Below are positions 34,168 to 43,251 of a stretch of 64,000 nt of DNA, piece after piece. Each line of letters starts with the position of its first letter. Within the stretch, counting starts at the first letter, position 1. The notes under the pieces were generated by a model. The model worked only from the letters and a program-made list of their open reading frames with translations, ran no database searches and was not told the DNA's origin. The DNA comes from Bdellovibrionaceae bacterium UBA1609 (GTDB lineage: Bacteria > Bdellovibrionota > Bdellovibrionia > Bdellovibrionales > UBA1609), in contig DCMZ01000015.1 of the NCBI GenBank assembly GCA_002321895.1, positions 62,001 through 126,000 on the forward strand. The letters run 5' to 3'. The translations under genes and the position numbers were made by a program.

Positions 34168-36945
34168 TCACCTTTTCATTGCTGGTAAACGGTTAATATA
34201 TTTATTGTAAGTATCTTCCCACTCGGCATTTTTAAGTTTCTCCTGGGCCAACTGGTTGTAGAAAACACTCTTCTCGGGATCTAACTCAGACCAAACTTTT
34301 TCAGCCCCTTTTAAATCATTGAGTCCGTAGAGAATATCGCCCACTTTATAACGAACGGATTCCAAAGAATCGTCACCTTCGTATTTGTTCAATAATTTCA
34401 TAAAGGCCTCGACTGCCGCTAGCCTTCGCCCTTGGCCAAAAAGCGCTTCACCCTTTAAGCGCATAGCTTCCATCAGCTTGTCTTTATGAGGCTCTCTATG
34501 TTCATCTGAATCTAACAGATTGATGGTGTCGTCAGCCGCAACTTCAGCTTGTATGTAGCTCTTTGTCTTTAAATTGAGTTCGGCCATTTTTAAATATGCC
34601 GGAGCCAATAGGGCTTCGTCGTCTTGCCAACCATTTATAAACTTTTTCAAAAAGCCTATGGCTGATTTAGCATCACCTCGTTGCTCATAGACCTTTGCTG
34701 AGATAGCCACTCGCTCCATTTGCTCTGATGGCGAAAGTTCGGATTTACCCACTATACTAGTAAGTCTTTTAAAAGCCTCTGGATACTTCCGCTCTTCTAG
34801 GTAGGTATTTGCCAATCGTAAGTTCACTGTATCGCGGCTAGGAAGATGCTCATTCACCTTACGTTCTACCTCTTCACGTGTTCCCGCAATCTTCTTAAGC
34901 CTTCCAGCAACATTCTGATAAATACTATCTGCTTCTTTGTAGACACCAGCCATCTCATAGGCTCTACCGCGAAAGAAATCGATATCGATACGATCCACAT
35001 TCATAAGCCATGTTTTGTTGTATTTAGAATACAACTTAAGCGCTTCTAAAAAGTCACTTTTTCCAATTTTTTCTTTAATACTGTCGGCGATATTATCCAC
35101 GATCCTCTTTTGGAAAAATTCTAAGTTCGCAGATGTTGGATTTTTCTGATAGTAGCTCACCAAATGCTCTAAAGCCGTATCAAAATCTTTTCTGTGTCTA
35201 TAACCCTTTGTTGTCATGAGAGTAACGAATTCGTGAATCTTCTCTAGTGGTGATGTTTCAATAATCTTTTCGAACTCACCTAGAGTTTTGTTCAACTCTT
35301 TATCCGACATGTTTTCCATTTTTTTACTCATTAATCGAATTCGAGCAATCTGTGCTCCCGGAGATTTTTGGAATCTGAAGTAGCTTTCCAAAAAGGCCCC
35401 TTGAACACGCTTTTCATCAGCACCAAGAATACCTAGAATCTCGCCGATTCGAGTGAGGGCATAGGCGTTGTGTTCATGGTCGGGAAAGGTTTTTACAAAG
35501 TTGAGATAGCTGTCTAGAGACCTTTTATACTCTCCTAACCAAAATAGTGACTCCCCTTTATTATAGTAAGCATTGGGGAATTTAGTGGCAAAAGCCGCAT
35601 GCTTTTCCAGGGCTTCATCATATCTCTTAACTGCCGTTTTGTAGTCTCCCGCCTTAAACTGAGTATCACCTTTTCTATAGGATGCTTCAGCCGCCGCAGC
35701 AGGATAACGATGTTCTCTCTCCAAATCAGCGTACATATCATTTGCGTCATCATATTTTGCAAGCTTGGTCAATGAGTCTGCCATTGCAATTCGCACTCGA
35801 TCGACCTCAGGAGAGTCGGGATAGTCTTTTAAAAATCTTTGAAATTTTTGAAAAGCACTTAAACCGTCTTCACGCTTAACGTCTATATAAGCCAAAAGAA
35901 GTTCTGTTCTCTCTTTTAAAGGTGATTCAGGAAACTCTCTAAGCACTAGGTTGTAGCCTTTACGCGCCTGGTTGAGATGAAACTTATCTCCCTCAGCTAA
36001 CCACATGTTAAAATGCACATCAGCAGTCATAAACTGAACGATTTGTCGGTAGACACTGTCTGGCCACTTTAAATCAAAGAACTTTTTTGTCTCTAAAAAC
36101 GCTGCATATCTTTTTTTATCAAAGAAAGTCTTTAAAAGCCGAACATGTTTGTTCTCTTCCGTATCTTTAGGTCGAATCACATATTCAGGGGGGAACTCAA
36201 GAAGATTCGGCAGTTGATTCACCGGCATATCTAACATTGGAAATTTAATATAGATATTTTGCTGGCTCGCTATGATTGCCTCTTCTTTAATTTCATAGTC
36301 TTTAATTTTAAATCTCAAGTAATACGGATCACCACTATCATAGACCCCTTTATGAAATCGAATGTCTGTCTGTTTATCTATTCCTTCTTGTTTATCGACA
36401 AAATTTTGCAAATCCACCAACAACTCTCCGGCAGGAGTGCGTTTCTGTCTTTGCATTTTCATATACTTGGAACGATCTACTTTTTTTGGCTGAACAGCCA
36501 CCTTCTTCTTTGCATCCGCAGCCTTGCGCCTTTTTTCGGCAACATCTTTGGCGCGTTCTGGATCTTCATACACATCAATGATTAAACGAGAAGGCTCATC
36601 AGTTAGATAATCAAAGCTATCCACAATTTCTTTTTTAAAGTTGAGAACCAGTCTTGCTTGCCCATCGGTACCATACCGGTCCACTGTAACTTTTTCTATC
36701 AATCGATCATTCCACTTAGAGAGCCTATCTTTTGTCTCTGCATTAATTTGTGGCACCAAGACTTCTACCTGATGAGCGGACAATCGGTTCACTGTGTATT
36801 GCCAGTCTTCCTTTCCGGAAAACTCAAAGTGTGTAGTATCGCCAATCAAAGAGACTTCACCATTGACGAGCTGTGCTCGAGCTTCCCCCAATAGACCAAG
36901 GGTCAGTGAAATCATTAAAAACATAACTTTAATTGCCGTTTTCAT
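34168..36945 (-). CDS. Exported TPR-repeat protein heading the flagellar operon
   Basis: 925 aa with a signal peptide (MKTAIKVMFLMISLTLGLLGEARA). The next ~110 residues are beta-rich with a basic hinge (VSLIGDTTHFEFSG, LSAHQVEVLVPQ, TDEPSRLIIDVYED) and resemble AMIN-type domains, which bind cell wall. A Lys-rich linker leads to a second beta domain, then helical tetratricopeptide-type repeats from ~320 to the end (for example YRKGDTQFKAGDYKTAVKRYDEALEKH, YNKGESLFWLGEYKRSLDSYLNFVKTFPDHEHNAYALTRIGEILG). It should be periplasmic. Being first in the operon, it may be a periplasmic motor scaffold like Campylobacter PflA (beta domain + TPR), but this is inference. Confidence 0.85.
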   Translation of the reverse strand: MKTAIKVMFLMISLTLGLLGEARAQLVNGEVSLIGDTTHFEFSGKEDWQYTVNRLSAHQVEVLVPQINAETKDRLSKWNDRLIEKVTVDRYGTDGQARLVLNFKKEIVDSFDYLTDEPSRLIIDVYEDPERAKDVAEKRRKAADAKKKVAVQPKKVDRSKYMKMQRQKRTPAGELLVDLQNFVDKQEGIDKQTDIRFHKGVYDSGDPYYLRFKIKDYEIKEEAIIASQQNIYIKFPMLDMPVNQLPNLLEFPPEYVIRPKDTEENKHVRLLKTFFDKKRYAAFLETKKFFDLKWPDSVYRQIVQFMTADVHFNMWLAEGDKFHLNQARKGYNLVLREFPESPLKERTELLLAYIDVKREDGLSAFQKFQRFLKDYPDSPEVDRVRIAMADSLTKLAKYDDANDMYADLEREHRYPAAAAEASYRKGDTQFKAGDYKTAVKRYDEALEKHAAFATKFPNAYYNKGESLFWLGEYKRSLDSYLNFVKTFPDHEHNAYALTRIGEILGILGADEKRVQGAFLESYFRFQKSPGAQIARIRLMSKKMENMSDKELNKTLGEFEKIIETSPLEKIHEFVTLMTTKGYRHRKDFDTALEHLVSYYQKNPTSANLEFFQKRIVDNIADSIKEKIGKSDFLEALKLYSKYNKTWLMNVDRIDIDFFRGRAYEMAGVYKEADSIYQNVAGRLKKIAGTREEVERKVNEHLPSRDTVNLRLANTYLEERKYPEAFKRLTSIVGKSELSPSEQMERVAISAKVYEQRGDAKSAIGFLKKFINGWQDDEALLAPAYLKMAELNLKTKSYIQAEVAADDTINLLDSDEHREPHKDKLMEAMRLKGEALFGQGRRLAAVEAFMKLLNKYEGDDSLESVRYKVGDILYGLNDLKGAEKVWSELDPEKSVFYNQLAQEKLKNAEWEDTYNKYINRLPAMKR

Positions 36946-37008
36946 CTTACCAATCTCTGAGACCTTAGTTGTGCATAATTTTCACTGGCCCCCGCTACAC
37001 ATTGATAA

Positions 37009-37025
37009 AGCAGAATCGATGCCAA
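37009..37025 (-). promoter_or_regulatory. Sigma-54-like promoter before the TPR-flgB-fliF operon
   Basis: Minus strand TTGGCATCGATTCTGCT: TTGGCA matches the -24 block fully; the -12 block is TGCT, with GG and GC in register. It lies 64 bp before the TPR start. If real, the activator gene in this operon is part of its own target operon (positive feedback), or another activator drives it. Confidence 0.55.
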
Positions 37026-37221
37026 TTTCTACTGCAACTGAATGGGGATAATATTGCCGACGGCAGGTTTTACTTATTGTTTTATTGGCAGTCGTGACAA
37101 TCTCATGACTCTAACAAAAGTCTATACCGACTAAAGTCTTCATCTTCTTTTAAACAAGTGCTATCTCTAATATGAATTCATACAACCCCCGATAAGAATT
37201 AAGACAAGCTCTGGAAATTAC

Positions 37222-37737
37222 ATGGAAAGTACGCAACTTAGACAACACATCTTGATCACCTTCTGCCTTTGGCTCTCAATCGCCTTATTGGGGGGATGTG
37301 TATCTATAAATATTCCTAAATCAGAAGCCGTTAAAGCTTCCAACATTCAATTTAGCCCACCCTCTACTCCATATATAAGGATTGATTTGGATGAGCTCGA
37401 CAACACTTGGAAGAATCCTTCAAATGGGAATACCATTTCCTTTTTAAGTAATTGCAACGATCCCTCGGACCCTTCTCTCAAGGGCATTCGAACAGAAATC
37501 ATCGCAAGAATTGAAAATTCAAAAATAGAAAATGAAAGCTACTTTAACTATAACAACCGCGGAGCTCTCCGGTCCCAAATCACGGGACGGGTAGAGGGTG
37601 TCTCCACACAATTTGATGTGGTCATATTAAAAAAGAATTCCTGTATCTATATTATAAATTATGTGGGTTCCGAGAAAAGCTATCAGGTTGACCTTGAGAC
37701 ATTTAATAATTTTATCGAAGGGTTTAAAGTTCAATGA
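37222..37737 (+). CDS. Putative lipoprotein at head of MCE transporter operon
   Basis: 171 aa. Lipobox LLGGC (Cys26) after a hydrophobic signal. The mature part (~145 aa) has no family I recognise; it has a beta-rich look (YIRIDLDELDNTW, EIIARIENSKIENESYFNYNNRG, FDVVILKKNSCIYIINYVGS). The stop overlaps the mlaE-like start by 4 bp (ATGA), so it is translated together with the transporter and probably works with it, perhaps as an outer-membrane or periplasmic partner. Confidence 0.8.
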   Translation: MESTQLRQHILITFCLWLSIALLGGCVSINIPKSEAVKASNIQFSPPSTPYIRIDLDELDNTWKNPSNGNTISFLSNCNDPSDPSLKGIRTEIIARIENSKIENESYFNYNNRGALRSQITGRVEGVSTQFDVVILKKNSCIYIINYVGSEKSYQVDLETFNNFIEGFKVQ

Positions 37738-38498
37738 CCCTTACCTATCGATTTATATCTCTTATTGGTGGTTCGAGCCTTCTTTTCAAAGAGACGGTTC
37801 GACAGATTTTTAGGGGTAAGTACGAATGGAACGCAACATTCTATCAAATCTATGCGGTTGGGGTGGCCTCGTTTCCCGTGGTTATGGTTACCACGATGAG
37901 CATAGGAATGGTTATGGCTTTGCAATTTGGTATTGGTCTAGCAAAGTTTGGTGGGTCACTTTATATACCTAAAATTGTATCTCTCTCCGTAATCAAGGAG
38001 TTTGGTCCCGTTTTTGCCTCTATTATGGTTGCGGCAAGAGTGGGCTCAGGTATGACCTCTGAAATTGGATCTATGGTGGTTACCGAGCAAGTGAACGCCA
38101 TACAAGCCTTAGGCACCTCACCCATTAAGAAAATTGTTGTTCCAAGAGTCGTCGGACTGTTTATTGCTTTACCTGTTCTTTGTGTTGCAGCCAACATACT
38201 CGGTGTTCTTGGTGGCTTTATTGTGGGAGTGCACGATCTTGGACTAGACCCCATGTTTTACTATCAAAAGATTTTTGAAACCTTAAAAGTCTCGGACTAT
38301 CTCTCCGGATTTGGGAAGACGTTCTTTTTCGCTCTAATGATTTCAGTTTTTGCTTGTTACTACGGTTTGAATGTAAAGGTTGGTACAAAAGAGGTGGGCT
38401 ACGCCACCACTAAATCGGTTGTGACCTCCTGTATTGCCATAATGATTGGTGATTATTTCCTTACCAAACTTTTTTGGTTATTCGAGGTTTGGATTTAA
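37734..38498 (+). CDS. mlaE: MlaE-family ABC transporter permease
   Basis: 254 aa inner-membrane permease of the MCE / Mla phospholipid transporter. Five or six hydrophobic segments; the MlaE signature is plain: YQIYAVGVASFPVVMVTTMSIGMVMALQ, then GPVFASIMVAARVGSGMTSEIGSMVVTEQVNAIQALGTSP. In E. coli MlaFEBD shuttles phospholipid between outer and inner membrane to keep lipid asymmetry. It overlaps the lipoprotein gene and is followed by the ATPase and MCE protein. Confidence 0.93.
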   Translation: MTLTYRFISLIGGSSLLFKETVRQIFRGKYEWNATFYQIYAVGVASFPVVMVTTMSIGMVMALQFGIGLAKFGGSLYIPKIVSLSVIKEFGPVFASIMVAARVGSGMTSEIGSMVVTEQVNAIQALGTSPIKKIVVPRVVGLFIALPVLCVAANILGVLGGFIVGVHDLGLDPMFYYQKIFETLKVSDYLSGFGKTFFFALMISVFACYYGLNVKVGTKEVGYATTKSVVTSCIAIMIGDYFLTKLFWLFEVWI

Positions 38499-38500
38499 TT

Positions 38501-39235
38501 ATGGCAAAAGAAATAGAATTTAAGAATTTTAAAAAATCTTTTGGCCAGAAAGCGGTGCATGAAGACATTTCCTTTTCCGTAGAGAAGGGCGAGTGCCTTG
38601 GCTTACTGGGCGGATCCGGCGCGGGGAAGAGTGTAATATTAAAGAGTCTCATAGGTTTAATGAAGCCAGACAGTGGTTCGATTTTTCTTGAAGGCCAGGA
38701 CATCACACTTTTGAATGAAGATGAAATGGTAGAGATTAGAAAGCAAGTGGCCTACGTCTTTCAAAATGGAGCCCTATTCGATTCCATGACAGTGTTTGAT
38801 AACTTGGCCTACCCGCTTCGTGAGCACACCACTTTGACGGAATCTGAAATCGAAAAACGTGTTCATGACTTACTCAATGAGTTTAACCTAGCCACTGACG
38901 ACCTACTCTACCCTGGAGAGCTTTCTGGTGGGATGCAAAAACGTGTGGGCATGGCTCGCTCGATCATTCTCGGCCCAGAAGTGGTTTTATATGACGAACC
39001 CACAGCTGGATTAGATCCATTTAATATTCGAAGAATCCAAGAAATGATTTTAGCAATGAAAGCCAAAGGGGTTACGTCTATTTTTGTAACTCATGATATG
39101 CCCAGTGCTTTTGCTTGCTGTGATCGGATAGCTCTTTTGCGAAAAGGACGTATCGTGCACGTTGAGAGCGTTGAAAAACTAAAACAGAATGACACCGGAA
39201 TGATTAACGACTTTGTTAATGGAATGACTGCTTGA
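38501..39235 (+). CDS. mlaF: MlaF-family ABC transporter ATP-binding protein
   Basis: 244 aa from ATG 38501; the longer frame from TTG 38474 overlaps mlaE by 25 bp and adds nothing conserved. Walker A GGSGAGKS (~37-44), Q-loop VFQNGALFDSMTV, signature LSGGMQKRVGMAR, Walker B VVLYDEPTAGLD and the switch His in FVTHDM. It supplies energy to the MlaE permease. The FQNGALFDSM and LSGGMQKR forms are typical of MCE-type ATPases. Confidence 0.94.
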   Translation: MAKEIEFKNFKKSFGQKAVHEDISFSVEKGECLGLLGGSGAGKSVILKSLIGLMKPDSGSIFLEGQDITLLNEDEMVEIRKQVAYVFQNGALFDSMTVFDNLAYPLREHTTLTESEIEKRVHDLLNEFNLATDDLLYPGELSGGMQKRVGMARSIILGPEVVLYDEPTAGLDPFNIRRIQEMILAMKAKGVTSIFVTHDMPSAFACCDRIALLRKGRIVHVESVEKLKQNDTGMINDFVNGMTA

Positions 39236-39245
39236 GAGGCAATTT

Positions 39246-40028
39246 ATGAAAATGCAAAACACCAAAGTAGGAATTTTTGTAGGACTAGGGATACTCTTTT
39301 TCTGCATATCCATCATTATGGTAGGTGGCGATCGATTTCTCTTCTCTGGACGTTACGAGATCAATGCAAAATTTAAACAAATCCAAGGATTAGCAGAAGG
39401 AAGCGTGGTTAGCTTAGCTGGTATCAATGTGGGCAATATTAAAGATATCCATTTAGACCCTAAAGATGAATCCATTGTTCTTGTGCTAGATATTGGAAAC
39501 TCATTTAAATCCAAAATCACTAGAAGTGCTGTAGCATCCATTAAAACTCAAGGTGCTCTTGGAGATAAGTACATCTATATCGAACCCGGCAGCTTTTCTG
39601 GTGAACCTATTTCAGAGGGAGACTTCATTCAAGTGGATGAATCCGGGGACTTCTTGGATATGATCGCAAAGACCGGTGGCGAAATTGGTCGTGTTGTGGA
39701 CGCTATTGATGAATTTCGATTACTTATAAAGGCATTAAACGATGATGGACGTGCAGCATCCATTGCCACAAACCTAGATAAGTTGTTAAATGAAGGACAT
39801 TTACTTTTATCAGACTTACGAGGCGGTAAGAACGGTGATGATATGCAAGAGTCCGTTCGTAGGTTAAGTAGTATTTTGGGAAAAATTGATGAATCTGAAG
39901 GTACCTTAGGTGCTCTGATCAACGATCCCACTTTGCACAATAAGTTACTTACACTTTTGGGAGAGAAACCACGCAACAAGTATCTAAAGCCACTCATAAG
40001 GCAAACCATTCAATCCCAACAAAAATAG
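39246..40028 (+). CDS. mlaD: MlaD-like MCE-domain protein
   Basis: 260 aa. One N-terminal membrane anchor (~9-27) and an MCE domain (~37-135: YEINAKFKQIQGLAEGSVVSLAGINVGNI, then LGDKYIYIEPGS). The C-terminal ~100 residues are helical (LLIKALNDDGRAASIATNLDKLL). MlaD forms a hexameric periplasmic ring that carries lipid from MlaE; other MCE proteins make longer tubes. Start ATG 39246, 10 bp after the mlaF stop. Ends 5 bp before the peptidase gene. Confidence 0.92.
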   Translation: MKMQNTKVGIFVGLGILFFCISIIMVGGDRFLFSGRYEINAKFKQIQGLAEGSVVSLAGINVGNIKDIHLDPKDESIVLVLDIGNSFKSKITRSAVASIKTQGALGDKYIYIEPGSFSGEPISEGDFIQVDESGDFLDMIAKTGGEIGRVVDAIDEFRLLIKALNDDGRAASIATNLDKLLNEGHLLLSDLRGGKNGDDMQESVRRLSSILGKIDESEGTLGALINDPTLHNKLLTLLGEKPRNKYLKPLIRQTIQSQQK

Positions 40029-40033
40029 GTCCG

Positions 40034-40963
40034 TTGCGTTTAATTCAATGGATCGCAATACTATTTAGCATTGCCTTAGTCCTGCATCCCTCTCGCAATA
40101 TTCCCCAAACCATCAAATGGGATATCAATTACCAATTAAAGAGTATTTACCAACCTGGCGAAGTCGTTGAGTTTAAAAGTGACTATCCCCTTGCCGTCGC
40201 TCGTTTAGACGGAAAAACACTCACTCCCATTTTCGGACTTCGTTCCTACTGGGGGACCGCAGGTTTTCAGAGACGAGATCAGTTCACCATTTACGGCGAA
40301 TTTTTTGATCGAAAACCCAATTGGCTTATGAGCCATTTATTTCACACCACTGAATACTTTTTCACTCTGCACGGAAAAATTGACCGATTACCCATTGATC
40401 AAGCTTCAAAGCTTCAACTCTCCCGTAAAACTTGGAGTAAAATGGATGATAAGTTTGCTCAAGAAAAGCGAGCTCAGAGTCGGAAAATTAGAACCGCAAT
40501 GAAACAGTCCCAAGGGAATTTTACAAATTATTGTTTTAAGAAACCTTTAAATAGCTTTATAGTTTCTGACTTCGCATCTCCCAGAACCCTCCCTAATGGA
40601 AAGTCCTACTACCATACTGGATTGGACATGCGAGCGCGAACCCCCACCCCCCTACCCGCAGCCGCTCGAGGCCGAGTGCTTCTGGCAGAAAAAATGATAG
40701 TTCCCGGAAACATCGTCATTTTAGATCATGGTGGCGGAATCGTTAGCCGTTACCTACATCTTAGCCAAATTGATGTAAAACCCGGTGACTACTTAGAGCA
40801 AGGGGATATCATTGGCCTTACAGGGGGCACTGGCAGAGTTGAGGCTCCACACTTACATTTTGAAATCGTCTGGAAAGGTCGAGGGATGGACCCTTTGAAC
40901 TTTATTGAGTTCTCAAAAGCTCGATGCTCTAACAACGGCACTGTCCGAAATCTGAATCCTTAG
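40034..40963 (+). CDS. M23 (LytM-type) metallopeptidase
   Basis: 309 aa from a TTG start, 5 bp after mlaD. N-terminal hydrophobic signal or anchor (~3-18). The C-terminal LytM domain has all zinc ligands: HTGLD, and HLHFE, with the GxGxxxH-type stretch HGGGIVSRYLHLSQI. Such enzymes cut peptidoglycan cross-bridges or, when degenerate, activate amidases; the active site here is complete. The ~150-residue N-terminal domain is unrecognised. Its place right after the MCE genes suggests coupling of envelope lipid transport and cell-wall remodelling, but may be only operon packing. Confidence 0.9.
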   Translation: MRLIQWIAILFSIALVLHPSRNIPQTIKWDINYQLKSIYQPGEVVEFKSDYPLAVARLDGKTLTPIFGLRSYWGTAGFQRRDQFTIYGEFFDRKPNWLMSHLFHTTEYFFTLHGKIDRLPIDQASKLQLSRKTWSKMDDKFAQEKRAQSRKIRTAMKQSQGNFTNYCFKKPLNSFIVSDFASPRTLPNGKSYYHTGLDMRARTPTPLPAAARGRVLLAEKMIVPGNIVILDHGGGIVSRYLHLSQIDVKPGDYLEQGDIIGLTGGTGRVEAPHLHFEIVWKGRGMDPLNFIEFSKARCSNNGTVRNLNP

Positions 40964-40991
40964 TTTTTGTTTTGCCCCATTAATTCTTCTC

Positions 40992-41324
40992 ATGCCTACT
41001 CACGTTTGCATCTCCCCAAATTGGAGGTGTTTCATTCAACAGATTATAATTTCAAATTCACTCAAACATGAACCTTGGTTTCCTTATAAGAAGTCCATCA
41101 CCGAGGACCTTTTTCTGCACTACATAGAAAAGGCTCAGAAAAAATATGTGTTTGAGTTTCGCAATCTTCACCTGCGAGAACATAGCTTTACCATTGAATT
41201 ATTCGCCCGACCGGAACTGGCTGCAAAAATCACTCAAGCCATTGTCCGTCCGGTCAGTTACGAGCTCGGAAAAGTGGTGGATCAGCGGCCTCTCTTCAAA
41301 AACCGAAGTTCCTTAAAGAAATGA
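40992..41324 (+). CDS. Hypothetical small protein
   Basis: 110 aa, not recognised. The ORF lies 28 bp after the M23 peptidase gene and 39 bp before the convergent DciA-like gene. The first ~35 residues look unlike the rest; the C-terminal part (~36-105) has ordinary helix/strand composition (YIEKAQKKYVFEFRNLHLREHSFTIELFARPELAAKITQAI). No signal peptide, no clear ribosome site, and no motif. It may be real, shorter than drawn, or an open frame only. Confidence 0.45.
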   Translation: MPTHVCISPNWRCFIQQIIISNSLKHEPWFPYKKSITEDLFLHYIEKAQKKYVFEFRNLHLREHSFTIELFARPELAAKITQAIVRPVSYELGKVVDQRPLFKNRSSLKK

Positions 41325-41363
41325 AATACAGGGAAAGTGCAAAAAGAGGTGGAACTCTAAGCT

Positions 41364-41765
41364 CTATTTAGAAAGCTTATCGAGGTCTTTTTCTAACTGT
41401 TCGTCTTCACCCACTTCGGGCACATGTTTGTCCTCTAGGGTGAAATGGATATTGGTGATCCAACGGTGTCCCATGTACTCATTGATTTTTTCCATGAGCG
41501 GCTTTTTTACAAAAATGAGTTCTTGCAGTTGAACCGGATGGCACACCCAAACCACTAAATTCCGTCTCTCGATCTTCACTGGTCGGGAATTCTTTGCAAT
41601 AGTTTCACCCACCACCTCAGACCAATTCTGCCAAAGCTTCCAGCGCTTGAACTGAGTGCTCAGGGGATTACTATGGACATCTTGCAAGAGGGATTGTAAG
41701 ACCTCAGCAGATGACATCAGCTGAGATTTACGTTTTTTTTGCTTAGATTTGTCAAACTTGGACAT
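41364..41765 (-). CDS. DUF721 / DciA-like protein
   Basis: 133 aa from ATG 41765 (MSKFDKSKQKKRKSQL); the frame runs further upstream but that part would overlap the trmFO start region. Basic N-terminus, then the DUF721 core (LSTQFKRWKLWQNWSEVVGETIAKNSRPVKIERRNLVVWVCHPVQLQELIFVKKPLMEKI), with the conserved W..VVG..I..NS pattern. DciA proteins help load the replicative helicase in bacteria lacking DnaC; the assignment to that role is from the family. Divergent from trmFO with a 25-bp gap. Confidence 0.8.
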   Translation of the reverse strand: MSKFDKSKQKKRKSQLMSSAEVLQSLLQDVHSNPLSTQFKRWKLWQNWSEVVGETIAKNSRPVKIERRNLVVWVCHPVQLQELIFVKKPLMEKINEYMGHRWITNIHFTLEDKHVPEVGEDEQLEKDLDKLSK

Positions 41766-41790
41766 AGTTTCACTTAACACAGGATGGATT

Positions 41791-43242
41791 TTGAGACCAA
41801 TACATATCATAGGAGCCGGACTGGCTGGCAGTGAGTGTGCGTATCAACTGGCTGAGATGGGCCACAAGGTGGTTCTTCATGAGATGCGTCAAGAAGGACG
41901 TCCCGAATCCTTCACTCCCGCCCACAAGACTCACAAAATGGCCGAGTTGGTGTGCTCCAACTCGTTTGGATCTCAGACCATGTATTCCGCTCCTGGTCAG
42001 CTCAAGTGGGAAGCCGCTCAAATGGGTAGCCTCATATTAAAAGCCGCAAAAAAGGCCTCCGTCCCCGCTGGGATGGCATTAGGGATCGACCGGGAGATCC
42101 TATCAGACACTGTGACGTCCTCCGTAGAAGATCACCCCAATATTCAAGTGAAGCGCGAAAAGATCACCCGCTTAAATGACCTGCCCCGCCCCTTGGTGGT
42201 GGCCACAGGTCCTCTGACCGATACCGCTTTAGCTGAAGACCTTCGACAGCATTTTGAAAATGAATTCCTCTACTTCTTCGATGCCATTGCACCTATTATT
42301 GATGCCGATTCCATCAACATGGATATTGCCTACATTGGCGATCGATTTGGTAAAGGCACTGGCGACTACATCAACTGTCCCCTAAATAAAGACAAGTATT
42401 ACCAACTGATCGAAGAGATCCAAAATGCTCGAAAAATTGAATCCAAGGATTTCGAAAAGGAATGGGAAGACACACCTTACTTTGAAGGCTGTATGCCCAT
42501 CGAAGAGATGATCCGCCGAGGCCCGGAGACGCCCAGGTTTGGCCCCATGTCGCCGAAGGGTTTACAGCACGGTGGACCCGATGAATACAAGCACGCTGTG
42601 GTTCAGCTCAGAAAAGAGAATAAAGAGGGCACCGCCTACAACATGGTGGGCTTTCAAACCAAGATGGCTTATGGGGAACAGAAGCGCATTTTCCAAATGA
42701 TCCCAGGTCTGGAGGACGCTGAGTTTTTAAAGCTCGGTAGTATTCACCGCAATATGTACATCCATTCCCCCAAACAACTCAATAGTGACCTGAGCAGTCG
42801 CCGGGATCACGAATTATTTTTTGCCGGCCAAATCAGTGGTGTCGAAGGCTACTTTGAATCCACTTGCGTCGGGTTAATGGTGGCGCATTTTGTTCATGCA
42901 AAACTGAATGGTTCCGAACCTATTGCCTTTCCCCGGGCCAGTGCTCTGGGCTCGTTGATCAATGCCATCACTGAGGAGAAGGAACATTTCCAACCCACAA
43001 ATATCAATTTTAGCCTAATGCCTACTATTGAGAATATGAGTGGAAGAAAAAACAAGCGGTTAAAAAGGGAAAAGCAAATCGAGAGGGCGCAAAAAGCTCT
43101 TTTGCAGTGGCTCGATGAAAATAATGAAGTGGATGCCTTGGCTGCTAAAAATCGTTTTGATTTTCAGCACGTGGACTTCGCTAACCCCAACGATATAATT
43201 CCTACGCCAAATGGAACTTCAAAAGAGTCTACAGTAAATTAA
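41791..43242 (+). CDS. trmFO: TrmFO, folate-dependent tRNA (uracil-54-C5) methyltransferase
   Basis: 483 aa flavoprotein that methylates U54 of the tRNA T-loop using methylene-tetrahydrofolate. The FAD-binding GxGxxGxE (IIGAGLAGSECAYQLAEMGHKVVLHEMR) is at the N-terminus, with the TrmFO blocks AELVCSNSFGS, GPLTD, FFDAIAPI, GRKNKRLKRE and CEGCMPIEEMIRRGPETPRFGPMSPKGL-like sequence (FEGCMPIEEM). The start codon is probably TTG 41791, preceded by AGGATGG (41781-41787); the frame open from 41749 would overlap the divergent DciA-like gene. Unlike GidA/MnmG this is the small form. Confidence 0.93.
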   Translation: MRPIHIIGAGLAGSECAYQLAEMGHKVVLHEMRQEGRPESFTPAHKTHKMAELVCSNSFGSQTMYSAPGQLKWEAAQMGSLILKAAKKASVPAGMALGIDREILSDTVTSSVEDHPNIQVKREKITRLNDLPRPLVVATGPLTDTALAEDLRQHFENEFLYFFDAIAPIIDADSINMDIAYIGDRFGKGTGDYINCPLNKDKYYQLIEEIQNARKIESKDFEKEWEDTPYFEGCMPIEEMIRRGPETPRFGPMSPKGLQHGGPDEYKHAVVQLRKENKEGTAYNMVGFQTKMAYGEQKRIFQMIPGLEDAEFLKLGSIHRNMYIHSPKQLNSDLSSRRDHELFFAGQISGVEGYFESTCVGLMVAHFVHAKLNGSEPIAFPRASALGSLINAITEEKEHFQPTNINFSLMPTIENMSGRKNKRLKREKQIERAQKALLQWLDENNEVDALAAKNRFDFQHVDFANPNDIIPTPNGTSKESTVN

Positions 43243-43251
43243 AAGTTACTC

